A DNA stretch of 64,000 nucleotides, taken from NCBI GenBank assembly GCA_003194525.1, contig NBIV01000189.1:62001-126000 (forward strand). Direction: 5' to 3'. The translations under genes and the position numbers were made by a program. Below the pieces are notes generated by a model, which was given only the letters and a program-made list of their open reading frames with translations, was not told the DNA's origin and ran no database searches. The DNA is from Gracilariopsis chorda (lineage: Eukaryota > Rhodophyta > Florideophyceae > Gracilariales > Gracilariaceae). This document shows, piece after piece, positions 21,522-32,594 of this stretch. Position 1 is the first letter of the stretch. Each line of letters begins with the position of its first letter.

Positions 21522-22582
21522 TTGCAGACCACAGGAGCTGAGAAAAGAAACAAACTAGAGCACGAAATGACAGGAATCTCGAGTCAGGTGTATAGTATAG
21601 ACCAATGGGAAGACCTGGAGGACGCCGTTTGTGTCCTGAGGAAGGATAACTACAAGGTACAGGGAACCTTGGGACTACAGGCCAATACGACAAGGACGTT
21701 TATGGCCGTATTAGATACTGGAGCAGGCCCCAATCTGGTACATCCGAAGGTCTTACCATTCGGCTGGGAAAGGATGATACAGGAAAAGAAGTCACCGAAG
21801 GTAACGGACGCATCACGTCGGCCGATGGACATTCGCGGAATACTTCCGCTTTACGTTCAACTGGGTCACCTGAAAAATAACACTTGGTTTCTTGTATGTC
21901 CAAGCCTGGGGGCAGAAGGGATCTTAGGGACGAGCTTTATTGATAGATATGTAAAGGCAATCTATTCTGGCCAAAAGAGGGTCGCTTTCCATCGAGAACT
22001 ATCATTGGCGATTGTCGGCTCGCGCTCGGGACCCGAGGCTGCCCCAGCTAAGGTCACGTTTCCCACGAGGACCGTGTCCAACATGGTCAGAATGGCAAAA
22101 GCGATAGTCATACCGCCTATGACCCAGGTAGCCGCTGCAGCGGTATGCGAGTCCTCAGGTCGGGTTTTATTGCAAAACCATCCGAAATTGGTAACGAAAT
22201 GCCTTTCCTTTATGGCCAATGGAGTAATGAATGTGGTCCCCAGCCGGCCCTTGCGGTCACCAGGAGCAACGTCCGTGACAAGCCTACAAGGCTATCCAAG
22301 GGTGCAGTGGTGGGGGTATCTATGCCTGCTCCTGTGGTCATTATGGAGATTGATGCGGAGCAGTTGCTTCCTGGCGGTGAACCACCGGCCAATTGGGAAA
22401 AAGACGTCAAACTTGGCGATGACTTTGAACCATATAGGAAACAAGTCATTGATCTCCTCAAGGACTTTGCTAGAATGTGGAGTGGAAAGCTGGGCGAGAT
22501 CGAAGCCACAAGGCATCAAAACTACCCTAAGGACGTGGCCACGCCCCAATATCAGCACCCATATCGGACTGGCCTAGAATAA
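21522..22582 (+). pseudogene. Gypsy protease region
   Basis: The retropepsin active site LDTGAGPNLV is at about residues 64-73, with a downstream ILGTSFIDRY that corresponds to the second conserved protease motif. A frameshift near 22300 moves the reading to a frame ending at 22582 in TAA (GLE-stop-REVVAKEV, again consistent with a lost CAA). This links protease to reverse transcriptase. Confidence 0.8.
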
Positions 22583-24059
22583 CGAGAGGTGGTAGCCAAG
22601 GAGGTGGAGAAAATGAAGTCCGCTGGGGCCATTGAGCGTGCACCATGCACTGAGACCGAAAGGGCTAGCCCTTTTGTTCTAGTACCCAAGAAGGACGGGA
22701 CCGTAGGGTTTTGTATTGATTACCGCAAACTAATGCAGTGACCAAGAGGGATACTTATCCTATCCCCCGTATGGGCAACTGCTTAGATCTCTTAGGGAAG
22801 CGCAAATTTTCACCACGTTGGATGCCAATGGTGGGTATTGGCAGGTTCCCATGGACGACAAGGCAAAGTCGTTGACTACCTTCACGACCCACGAAGAATT
22901 ATTCCGATTTACACGGATGCTCTTTGGTCTTATGAATGCGCCAGCTACTTTCCAGCTGGCCATGGACATCATTTTGTCCAGGGTCAAATGGAAGTTCGCC
23001 TTCGTCTACCTAGATGATGTCATCATCTTTTCCAGGTCCATTACGGAATACTTCGCACAGGTGAGGGCAGTCCTTAGGTTACTCCAGCAGGCTGGTGTCA
23101 CATTGAAATTGAAGAAGTGTTTCTTCTTCCAGCCCTCCTTGGACTACCTTGGCCATGTGGTCCTGCCGGGTAAACTCCAAGTAGCCCAAGTTAAAACAAA
23201 GGCCATACGGGAAGCACGACCCCCTAGGACCCATACGGAATTGCGCTCCTTCCTTGGCCTTTGAAATGTTTACCGTAGGTTTGTCCCAGGGTTCGCGAAA
23301 ATTGCAGCACCTCTCAATGGGATGCTGAAGAAAGGGACCCCTTTTGAATTTGACGATCTCACGGACGAGCAGTATGAGGCCTAACAGAACCTCAAAGACC
23401 ATTTGGTTAATCCGCCGGTCTTGGCGCTACCCAGGGCCAATAAACCGTATATCCTAGATACGGACGCATCTGCGACCCAAGTGGGCTGTGCCTTTGTACA
23501 AGAGCAGGAGTCCTCTAAGGATTATCGCCCAATTGGCTACTGGAGTAGGTCCCTGAACAAGGCCGAAAAGAACTATAGCACCACGAAAAAAGTCTGTTTG
23601 GCCATCGTGTGGTCAGTGCTCCATCTTCGGCCTTATTTGGAAGGATCTCGCTTCACCATTAGGACATACCACCACCCTCTCTGCTGGCTACTGAACATGA
23701 CGGACGCATCCTCCCGTCTGGCCCGATGGAGATTGCGCCTGGCCGAATTTAATTACGAAGTGACCCATAGGCCAGGGCTGAAACATCAGGCAGCAGATGC
23801 GCTGTCACGCATCATGACCAATGGTATGGACCAAACTCCCCTGGACGATGAGATTCCCACCATCTGGGACGGACCACAGTACACTGATGACGAGGGAGGG
23901 AAACCATCGGTGGCTGAGGTGAGAATGGCCGGATGGACGGACGGACAAGGCGCAGCGATCTTATGCGCCGTGGACTGGGAAGATCCACCGTTTGATATCC
24001 ATATGTCCGAATCGGAAAGCGCGGATCTTACGCCAATACCCCTCGGGGAATTTCTTTAG
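22583..24059 (+). pseudogene. Gypsy reverse transcriptase and RNase H
   Basis: RT motifs in order: FVLVPKKDGTVGFCIDYRKL, LDANGGYWQVPMDD, FGLMNAPATFQ and the catalytic YLDDVIIFS. Two compensating frameshifts lie between 22740 and 22800. RNase H follows with YILDTDASATQVG, YSTTKKVCLAIVW and KHQAADALSR. Stops occur at 23262 (TGA), 23382 (TAA) and 24057 (TAG), all in the same frame. Confidence 0.88.
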
Positions 24060-25345
24060 GCCCAGAAAAAGGACAAATACTGCAGCCAGATAGGAGAGAA
24101 AGTAGGGACCCCTGTGTTGCTGTTTGAGTGCCGAGGCATATTATGTCGCAGCTCACCATTGGACGGGGCGATACAGCGGGTAGTGCCTAAGGCCTTACGG
24201 GCACGCCTTCTCTACCTCGCGCACTATCCGAGGTTGGCTGGCCATCCTGGAGGGACTAAGATGTATCAGACCCTGAGGATATATATTTACTGGCCCCTGG
24301 TGGCCAATGACATATTGGAGACCGCAAGGACTTGTGCAGCATGCCCAAAAATCCGAGGGACAAGAGCGATACATCAAGGGAAACTGAAGTTATTCCCAGC
24401 GGCCAGGTCTTTGGAGTTCAATGCTATGGATATCCTAGGGCCATTTCCGAAGTCAACCCACGGCAACCGATTTATATTGGTGATTACCGATCGGTTTACC
24501 AAGTTGACCCGATCAATTGCGCTCAAATCAACAACAGCCACTGACGTCGCCATGGTTTTCCCTGTCCTTTGGATTTATCCCTATGAACTGCCGCTCTATC
24601 TCCTTACAGACAATGGCTCTCAGTTTATGTCCAAGTTCTTTGAGCATGTGTGCTCGGCCTTAGGTCAAAAACATCTCCTCACCACCGCGTACCATTCTCA
24701 GACCAATGGACAAGCCGAAAGGTTTAACCGAACCCTGGCCACGAGTCTAATTCACTACGTTTTTGAGCAACAACTGGACTGGGATGACTATGTCTAGCCA
24801 CTGGTCTATGCATATAATAATCAAGTGCATAAGTCCCCTGGTACAACTCCTTTTGACTTCACCCTCGTACGTGCCCCTGCGCCGTACATGGTTGACCTAC
24901 AGGACTTATGAGCACCTCAGGACATAACGGAGGAAATTACTCCCGCCCAAGCCAAACGGTACTCACGGAAGCGAATTGATTCTATCTTGAAGGCCGCACA
25001 GACCACGTTGGACAAAGCGCAAGCGCGCTATAATGCCGATTTCGATCGGTCCGTTTAGTTTACACCGCACGTGGCCGTGGGAGATTTCGTCCACTTGGAC
25101 AGACCACCAAAGGAAAAGCACGAGGACGAGGACATCAACAAGAAGCTGTTGCCAAAGTCCACTGGGCCTTTCAAGGTACTTGAGGCCCTTGAGCACACGC
25201 TTACTATCGACTGAGATGGGCTCCATGACACAGTCACAATGGACCAAGTGTCTCTGGCACCCCGCCCACCTTCAACTGAACCATTGGACTCACGCGCTCT
25301 CCCTTCGTCTCAACCCCCGTCCATACGCAACCACTGGTCAATGAA
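24060..25345 (+). pseudogene. Gypsy integrase
   Basis: The HHCC zinc finger (HYPRLAGHPGG ... CAACPK) is followed by the DDE core: FNAMDILGPFP, LTDNGSQFMSKF and TNGQAERFNRT. The frame is the same as for RT. It has stops at 24795 (TAG; DYV-stop-PLVYAYN), 24909 (TGA), 25056 (TAG) and 25212 (TGA), and a frameshift near 25345 before the chromodomain. Confidence 0.88.
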
Positions 25346-25348
25346 CCT

Positions 25349-25903
25349 ATGGTCCCTCAGGAACCGCAGGTCTTTGCGGATCCAGATGGCCCTTCCCCTG
25401 ATGGTTACGGTCCCCGGGACAAAATGGTACTTCCTGAAGAAGTACCCGACCCTATTCACATCGCTACGCGGACCCCCGATTCTGTTCCTTCGGACGCTGA
25501 TGGATACGGTCCCTTGGACCAAATGTACTTGCCGGAGGATGCAGAAGTCGACGACAAACGGGAATATGTTCTTGTCCGCATCGTCTCCGCTGGGCTGATC
25601 GACGACGGTGATGTGCGCTACCAATTCGGCTGGTATGGCTACGAGCCCAAGGAAGATACTTGGCTTCTGAAGCCAGACATCCCGGACAACTTTGTGGCCC
25701 GCTATTGGTGTAAAACAGGCCACACGGAACATGACCTTAAGGAGGGGGGTATCCCTGGGCACAAATTCGCGCCAGCACGGGCCCAGTCCGCCTCCACCCA
25801 ATACGAACACTACTTTTGGCCACGCCGCCCACGGAACCGCCTCCCACGCCGCCCCACTCGCTGGCCGCGCGCCAGTTCTCCAGAAGGTTTACCGCGACAA
25901 TGA
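25349..25903 (+). pseudogene. Chromodomain at the gypsy pol C-terminus
   Basis: EYVLVRIVSAG ... VRYQFGWYGYEPKEDTW ... FVARYW has the spacing and aromatic residues of a chromodomain (a tyrosine strand, W-x-GY, and E-DTW). This places the element among chromoviruses, whose chromodomain directs integration to marked chromatin. It is preceded by two acidic DGYGP repeats. It is separated from integrase by a frameshift. Confidence 0.75.
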
Positions 25904-26736
25904 CCAACTTCGAAGCCACATAACTCCAACGTCCCTGAGGCAATTACGTTGAAAACCACTGGTACGAAGTGAAGGAGCCTGAACTATATGGCAAGCATGA
26001 GAAAACCCTAGGGACTTGTGTAGGAACTCTTACCTCAAAGGCCGAAAACATGCTTTGCCCATTGGAGCTGGGGTCATTTTCCTGCAGTTTTCTGCAGTTC
26101 CCCTGCCGGTTTGGTGGGCTTCGTGGGATATTGGGACACTACAGCCCGTTTCACATGACGGTATGACCATTGGGTTGTTGATGCTCTAGGACACTAAAAC
26201 AATTCACAATGGAAGATCTTCCTCCTTTGGGCAGCCTTTGATTTCAAGCCCCTTGGTATAAAACCATGGAAAAGCATCGGTTGATAACTTTAATAGCCAT
26301 AGATGTGCAAAGGACGACCACTGGACAGATTTGTATGAGGCGCACCAAGTTGCAGCCGAAAAATGTGCGTTTTTGACGCCATTTGGGCAGGTTTTTTTGG
26401 ACGACCCCAATGGTGAAACTACTTCGTACAACCCAGGCCGCTGAAGCTTCACTACTTATTGTAATTTCGTCCACTGGAAAACACCCAAAATTAGATATGA
26501 GCAAGACCTTTGGGAATCGACAAGCGCTGGATCGGGCAGAAACAGTCACCGGATTACATGGTCAAAATCGTTGTATTTGGGCCATATGGACAGGTTCTAC
26601 CTGAGGTCACTGGACGCTGTAGACAAGAACTCGATGGGTCTTATAACCAGATTTGGTCATGCAAAGGGCGTCAGTACTCCTTGCAAGCCATTTGGCCGGG
26701 TTTTGGCACGGGTTTCGTGGCCCAGGAGGAAATTCC

Positions 26737-27495
26737 GAAATGGCCTCCGGCCGACCCTGGCGGGTCAAGTGCTTCCACATGAGAGAATTGTGTTCCATTG
26801 GTCACATCCTTGGTGCAGAGTTGCATCCATTTGTTGCACGTCCTGTTCTGCTGGACGGACTGGCTTTTGAGAGCACAGAATGGTAATGTGGCTGACCACC
26901 ATGGACGGTACCTTGGCCTTTGGGCTGCTTTTCCAGAGGGCGGAGAAGGTTGATGGCAGCAATCAAGACCGATCTAGCGGTTTAGGTTCTTTCTGTGGCG
27001 TACTACACAGCCCTCCATGACCATGTGGGCTCATTCCCCGCACATTCTGGCCGTGTGTGAAGGAGAATTTGGCATGGCCTCCGACCGGCCCTGGCAAGCC
27101 AAGTCATTCCCCTTTGGTTCTATGAGCTCCGTTGGTACTTGGATGATGTCAGTGAGTGGTCCAGATGGTTGTGCACTAAGTTCTACCACTTGGCTTTGTG
27201 GCTGGGTTGTGTGAACCGACCAGTGGTATGCCCTTGCACTAGATGGACAGAGGGCCTCAAGGAGGTCATGAAAGCGGTTCATAGGGAAGATGTGACGACA
27301 TCGACGTCGACCACCGAGGATGAGCTCTACCTAAGAAGGACTAACTCAGGGCTGACCAATGGGCATTGTACTCTATCTACAGCCCTCCAAAGAGGTCGTA
27401 TGGAGTGGGCCAGGTCGGGAACTAGCAAAGACGTTGAGGGAAATTTGACTTAGCCTCCGGCCGGCCTTAGAAGGCCAAACATTTCCCCTTGGGTT
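26737..27495 (+). repeat. Three spaced 55-bp repeats in the gypsy 3' leader
   Basis: Copies around 26737-26782, 27066-27120 and 27440-27495 share GGCCTCCGGCCG-CC-TGG, then CAAG, then TTCCCCTTTGG. They lie in a 1.7-kb stretch (25904-27617) between the chromodomain and the polypurine tract that has no supported gene. Confidence 0.55.
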
Positions 27496-27617
27496 TGAAG
27501 AACATGCCGCAGTGGTTCGTTTCGGAGAAAACTCCTCATTAGCTGAGGCGACCAGTGGGAATGCAAATAGAAGGTAAACGTTCGGTGGGAAAGGAATCCG
27601 ACGGGAAGTCCGATCTT

Positions 27618-27628
27618 AAGGAGGGAGG
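27618..27628 (+). promoter_or_regulatory. Gypsy polypurine tract
   Basis: AAGGAGGGAGG, two bases before the 3' LTR, at the position where plus-strand DNA synthesis would be primed. Confidence 0.75.
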
Positions 27629-27630
27629 TC

Positions 27631-28155
27631 TGTAGGAGAGTGACCATCGGGCATGTGGAGTGGTGAGGTAACCAAAGGTCCAGGCTGGCAGAGGTCAGAC
27701 CATTGCTGGCCTAAATATCCCACGTGTCCAAGCTGGGTGCAGAGACAGGGGATACCAGGGGACTGTGAGATTGCCAAGGACCTGTGTCCTCAATTTTTAT
27801 TATGTAGCTATTTTTATTTGATTTTTTACGATAGTTTCTGGAGGTCAGAGCCCCTCGCCAGCTATATAGGTTAGCTCGAGTGCCGCCGATCTCCGAAGAG
27901 TAAAGGCAAGTACCCTCACCGTCGTCTTACTGCCATATGCAGCCAGTAGGACTCCAAAGGCCTCCAAGCCATTGCTACCATTCTCCAGACCTGTAGTGAC
28001 TTGAGATAGCGCCCGCCCATTGCGCCTCGCTGCCAATTGGTACCCGCGTCACTAGTAGACCCAGTGGATTGTCACCCCAGTGGCTGGCTCTCTGCCGCTA
28101 CTACCCTTTTGTAGACCACTACCCCAGTTTTCCAAGGAAGTAGTATTCTACTACA
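27631..28155 (+). repeat. Gypsy 3' LTR
   Basis: It begins TGTAGGAGAGTGACC directly after the polypurine tract and ends GTATTCTACTACA. Confidence 0.9.
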
Positions 28156-29749
28156 AGTGCTACGATCGCCTGTACATCCATGCGCTTGTTCTTCCAGTAC
28201 GCTGCTGAAATGACCGAGTCATTGGGCAGAAATTTGCGTCCCATTTGGGCAAACTCTGATGGTGACACATGAGCTGATTGCTGTTGTGCTTGCCGGATCT
28301 CTTGCTCTTTTACAATACGTACCTGTTGTTCTCTCTCCAGGAAACGTAGTCGCATGTCCTCAACTTTTGTGTGCGTGCGGAGCATCCACATCTGCATCAA
28401 CGGTCCACTGTTGAGGGGGTTGTTGTCCGAGTACAGACGTAGCTTCGCGTTCTGAGCCCAGGTGAGCTTTCGGAGCTTTTAATCTTTGACGCTGAGACCT
28501 GAGCTTTGCTGTGTGGAGTTCCTTGCATCCAGAAACAGGCCGATGTCAAACGGTTCGTGCTGATCCACGTATGGGTAGAGAAGAGAGAAATTGCCCCTCT
28601 CTGCAAGTTTGGATGCCGGTTTTAGAAATCGGTACCGCACTAGCGCATTGTTTGGGGCATTCCCAGTCAGCCCTGCTCCAGCAGCAGCAGCACTCGTCAC
28701 TGCAGCGTGCTCTTCGGTTACGGTTCCTTCTACCAAGCGCGGTACCTGAGACTCTACTTGGTACAGGCCAGTCGGATCAACCACGAGCGTTCTCATCATG
28801 GTATGCCCCCCACCAGGAACATCTTCAGGGAGAGGGCCAGCACTCGCATGAGGTGTACTGACTGTAGCACGTCGGGTTCCTTCGTATCCACGTACGACTA
28901 CTTCTTTTTCCGCTGCTCGCACGTTAATATTCGCGGCGGTCTTCGCATTTTGTTGTTGTGGTTGCTTTTGCGTGCAAAGCAAGGATCGATAACGTTAGGG
29001 CACCACGTCTGGCTTCGGCTGGACCAAATCGTACAACTTGGGTGCGATGTCTCTTACGTTGATGTCCTGAATGAACGCACGCATATTGGCACGAACAGAG
29101 TGAGATGGATCCAAAAAAGGCGGACCGGTACCCCACAGAAAGCTGTAGCGCGTATTGTTCTGGTTCTGCATGGGCAAAGCGAGAGCTGCATTGCCCTCAA
29201 GTCTTAGAAGAAAGGGACCGCCTCCCGTCCCGTATGACATGTCTATAAACACTTGCGTCGTCGCAAAGCGCGTATTAAAGTTAAGGAAATGGCTGTGAAA
29301 GGCTCTCAGGCCATAAAGACTGTGAATCAACTCGCTGCTATGCCTTCTGCGGAACGTGACGCCCCATCCGGACATTTATTTCATTTCACAGCACACTCTA
29401 CTAGTCATTTTGCCATACAAAACGCATCTGCAGTACTTTCAGCTATGACTTCTCAGTGTTCAGTCCGGATACGGGCAGAAGGAGAGCGCATGTGCGTGCT
29501 CGCCGCATCTTCCGCATCGCCTTTGACCAGCAGTGGAAATCCTCTCAAACTATGGAACGCTTGCATGGATGGCTGGGTCATTCCAAGCTTCATCAGCTGC
29601 AGTATTCCACGCATAATACACGCGATACATTCCTCGATCCGGACGTCCAGCACACTACATGATCGTCGTATCAAACTGCTGCTGTGGGTGCTGCGGCTGC
29701 TGCAGCAGCTGCTGCAGCTGCTGCTGTTGCGGGTGTAGAGGGGCAGGAG

Positions 29750-29981
29750 GATTAGCTTGATCACGACTTGGATACCTCTCTTTACTTCGTCAAGGCACTC
29801 TTATCTTCTTAAGTAGTCATTCTGGAGCTTAGTTCTTGCCCAAATCGTGCATACAATTCAATTTATTGTCAAATATCTATCTATTGTAAAGAAAGATATT
29901 ATTGCGTAAGTCACAATTCATTCTATAATATCAGAACGCATGCAAACTGTCAACAGACTAACGTTAGCACCCAGTCAACAC
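29750..29981. repeat. Insertion within Helitron-1 ORF1
   Basis: About 230 bp of AT-rich sequence absent from Helitron-2 and Helitron-3. It is flanked by two copies of a roughly 45-bp CTG-rich segment ending GGGTGTAGAGGGGCAGGAG or GGGTTTAGAGGGGCAGGAG. The left part (CTTGATCACGACTTGGATA) resembles 50684 onward beside repeat R1 copy d. It may be a small mobile element. Confidence 0.5.
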
Positions 29982-30695
29982 TGCTGCAGCTGCTGCTGTG
30001 GCTGCTGCTGTTGCGGGTTTAGAGGGGCAGGAGTGATCTCATCCTCTTCAAATTCCATGGGAACTGGCATGTGCTCTTCTTGTTGCTCGGCTTGTGGCAG
30101 AGAAGGTTGTTGTGGCGGCTGGAAGGGGGCGGGAGTGATCTCATGCTCTTCCAATTCCATCGGAATGGGCATCTGTTGTTCTTCTTCAACTTGCAGCAAA
30201 GAAAGCTGCTGCGGCAGCTATAAGGGAGCAGGATTGATCTCGACCTCTTCCAATTCCATCGGAACAGGAAATCTGTTCTTCCTCTTGTTCAGACTGTGTC
30301 AGAGCAGGCTGCTGTGGTGGCTGTGGCTGTGAAGGAGCAGGAATTATCTCATTCTCTTCTACTTCCATCGCAACGGGCATCTGTTCTGCAGGCATTGGTG
30401 GGAGAGGGGGAGGCATTGCAGGCGGTGGAATGTGACTTGGAAGACCTCTCACAAACTCCCGAAATCCAGGAACTGGGCACGAAGTTGGTAGATCTATGGC
30501 AACGGACCCACTGGATCCAGCGGCGCTTGTGCTATCTGCAGCTGCAACTTAAGTAGGTGCATAGTAATTTCGTGTTCTTCTAACGCTGGAACAATAGGTC
30601 CTCGAACGTGCGCTCCGCTCTCATTTATCGGCATTTCATGTGGAGCAAGAGGAACTGACAATCGTCTAGGTCGTCCAGCTCCTGGCCTTGCGCCG

Positions 30696-31010
30696 CCTGA
30701 GTTCACTCTGGCCCCTCCCGAATTGGCTCTGGTACCACCTGAATTGGCTCTCGCCCCTCCTGAATTGGCTCTGGATCCTCCAGCGTTTGCTCGAGCACCT
30801 CCAGCATTCTGTCTGGCGTCTCCCGAATCTGCTCTGGCACCCCCAGAATTCTCTCTGCCACCCCCAGCATTGGCTCTGGCACCTCCAGAATTCGCTCTGC
30901 CGCCTCCGGTATTGGCTCATGCACGTCTAGAATTGGCTCGTGCACCTCCAGAACTGGCTCTTGCACCTCCAGAGTTCGGTCTGGCCCCACCAGACTTTGA
31001 ACGTTGACCT
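30696..31010 (-). repeat. 21-bp coding minisatellite in Helitron ORF1
   Basis: Fifteen consecutive 21-bp units encode the heptad (R/A)-x-N-S-G-G-A. The equivalent stretches in Helitron-2 and Helitron-3 have about seven units. A single nonsense codon lies within the array. Confidence 0.75.
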
Positions 31011-31201
31011 CCTCGCGTCATTTTTATTTCAGAAAAAAGAAATAGTCAATTCAATGTTTTAAAACCGCTAAAAAAGTTTGGCAGGGTCCCAGAATAATTT
31101 CCAATATAACACAAAGATGAAAGTGAAAAACTGGTTGGAGTTTGTTGTTTTGCACCCATCGGGCCTAGTGGCATGAGCAATTAAAAAAATTTGCTGCAAG
31201 G

Positions 31202-31207
31202 CTTATA
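31202..31207 (-). promoter_or_regulatory. TATA element of Helitron-1
   Basis: AATATAAGCC on the minus strand, about 180 bp before the ATG. It is present at the same place in Helitron-2 (39482-39487) and Helitron-3 (56721-56726). Confidence 0.5.
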
Positions 31208-32052
31208 TTTACCCGATGCAGTCGTGCGCAGCACAGGGACTCTTGACACACTCCTGTTGGATTATGACGGGCGGAGTGTGCCCAGCTGTTTTTCAAGCAA
31301 TTTGATGTTTAATCTGCGTCTGGTTGTAAGGATTAGTCTGCGTTTACTCCCATACCAATGTGTGCTTTCCGGCCCCAAGAATTATGACATGGCGACCGCC
31401 CCGGACCCTGCACAGCAAGCTGGTATTAGGTACGGGAAACCCTCAGACTTCCTTATTGCCGTCAAACGACCAGTATACCACAGAAAAGCACCTGACCTTT
31501 CCCAGATCCCTGGTACTCATTGGGTTACTCTTGTAGTGACCTGCAAACGAGCTCGGCCTTGCCTAGGTCCCAGGCCAGCAACAGTGTCCAAAATAGCAAA
31601 AGTTTACGACAATGCGCCATTGGCCAAGCCTGAATGGGATGCAGAATAGTGGTTCGGGTCATCAAGCGAGATGCATTTGGAACTGCGCAAGTGCAGTATA
31701 TATGCTCTGTGCATTTTGCTGCACTGGCGCAGTGCAAAAAGGCAGCCACGTGTGATGCAAGCCACTGCTGACTGGCTGGCATTGCAGTCATTTACTATAG
31801 TGCCAGCCACTGAGCTGCTGCGGCAGTCAACATGCAGCAGCAGCCAATAAGGTTTGAGCTTTGCTGCTGCTGCTGCTGCTGATGCTGCTGCTGTTGGTGA
31901 GTTTTTTGAATGGGAGGGAGGCGTTGCACCAAAAGAGATTTTTCGACGCGCTTGAGGAGGCATGCAGGCGTGTTTATTGGCGCCACGCCTCCGTTCAATC
32001 AACATTTAAGCCCTCATACGCCTGTTAATCTATAGCATGGAGAGACGAGAAG

Positions 32053-32509
32053 ACAAGTAGAAACGGCCTTCTGCCGTGGCCAGCGCTGCGCGCCGCGTCG
32101 TTTCTGTAGCCTTGTTGATTTAGTAGCGTTTGGAGGCTCTCCAAGCACTTTGCTGGTTTGTGCTTGCAATAGCACTCGAAGAACTCCGGGCACTGGGGTA
32201 CCTAGAGTATCTGGAGCCTTAGGGGTTTGTGTGTAGGTGCCTAAACTGACTGCAGTGCCAGCCAATGAGGGAAATTGCGACACGTTACTTTCTGTGACTG
32301 GCTGGCACTGCAGTCATTGTGGGAGTGCCAGCCACTAAGCAAACTGCTTTGCTGCTGCTGCTGAATGTTTTAAATGGTAGGGAGACGTTGCGCGAAATGA
32401 GAGTTTTGCATCCCCTTAGAAGAGCATACAGCGTGGTTTATTGACGCACCGCCTCCATTCAATCAAGAATACTCCCCTCATATGCATGTAAATGATTTTA
32501 GTGGAGAGA
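32053..32509 (-). mobile_element. Short non-autonomous Helitron, unit X
   Basis: About 457 bp. The 5' end is at 32509 (TCTCTCC) and the 3' end CTTG at 32054-32057, with family hairpins immediately inside it. It contains a CAG tract, the TGGCTGGCACTGCAGTCA inverted pair, and the conserved segment with TTTGTTGATTTAGTAGCG on the plus strand. It abuts Helitron-1 through a short filler. Confidence 0.75.
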
Positions 32510-32594
32510 CCAGTAAAAACGGTCTTTGGCCATGGGCGGCGCTGCACGTCGCGTCGTTTTTGTAGCTCTGTTGATTTAGTAGCGTTCGAAGGCT
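32510..32594 (-). mobile_element. Truncated Helitron 3' end, unit Y
   Basis: Only the last 85 bp of a unit (twin hairpins and terminal region) remain, immediately followed by unit Z. Confidence 0.6.

Larger units (their letters stand above)
18636..28155 (+). mobile_element. Ty3/gypsy chromovirus-type LTR element
   Basis: 9.5 kb with LTRs of 533 and 525 bp, TG...CA ends (TGTAG ... CTACA), a primer-binding site, a polypurine tract, and gag-PR-RT-RH-IN-chromodomain order. It sits in the opposite orientation inside the Rep gene of Helitron-1. The flanks are AGCGC (18631-18635) and AGTGC (28156-28160), a 5-bp target duplication with one change. The intact Rep sequence of Helitron-3 runs straight across the insertion point. 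The first 125 bp of the two LTRs differ at roughly one base in ten, so the insertion is old. Confidence 0.92.
28156..31021 (-). pseudogene. Helitron-1 ORF1 and Rep N-terminal part
   Basis: It starts at the ATG at 31021 (MTRGGQRS). In order: about 15 heptad repeats of the type RANSGGA, an acidic/Pro repeat block (PMELEEHEITPAP units, expanded and frameshifted, with a 230-bp insertion), then a cysteine motif region and the conserved NNTRYSFLWGTGP and INVRDIAPKLYD blocks. At the point where ORF1 ends in all three copies it has TAA (LSVKD-stop-KLRKL). The frame then runs through MQMWMLRTHTK to KNKRMDVQAIVA, where the gypsy element enters. Confidence 0.8.
15308..32045 (-). mobile_element. Helitron-1, long unit split by the gypsy element
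   Basis: The minus-strand 5' end TCTCTCCATG is at 32045. The 3' end with twin hairpins (around 15316-15352) is at 15308. After removing the 9520-bp gypsy, about 7.2 kb remain, against 6.6-6.7 kb in Helitron-2 and Helitron-3. The extra length comes mainly from expanded coding repeats and a 230-bp insertion at 29750. It encodes ORF1, Rep and a PIF1-like helicase, all broken. Confidence 0.8.
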
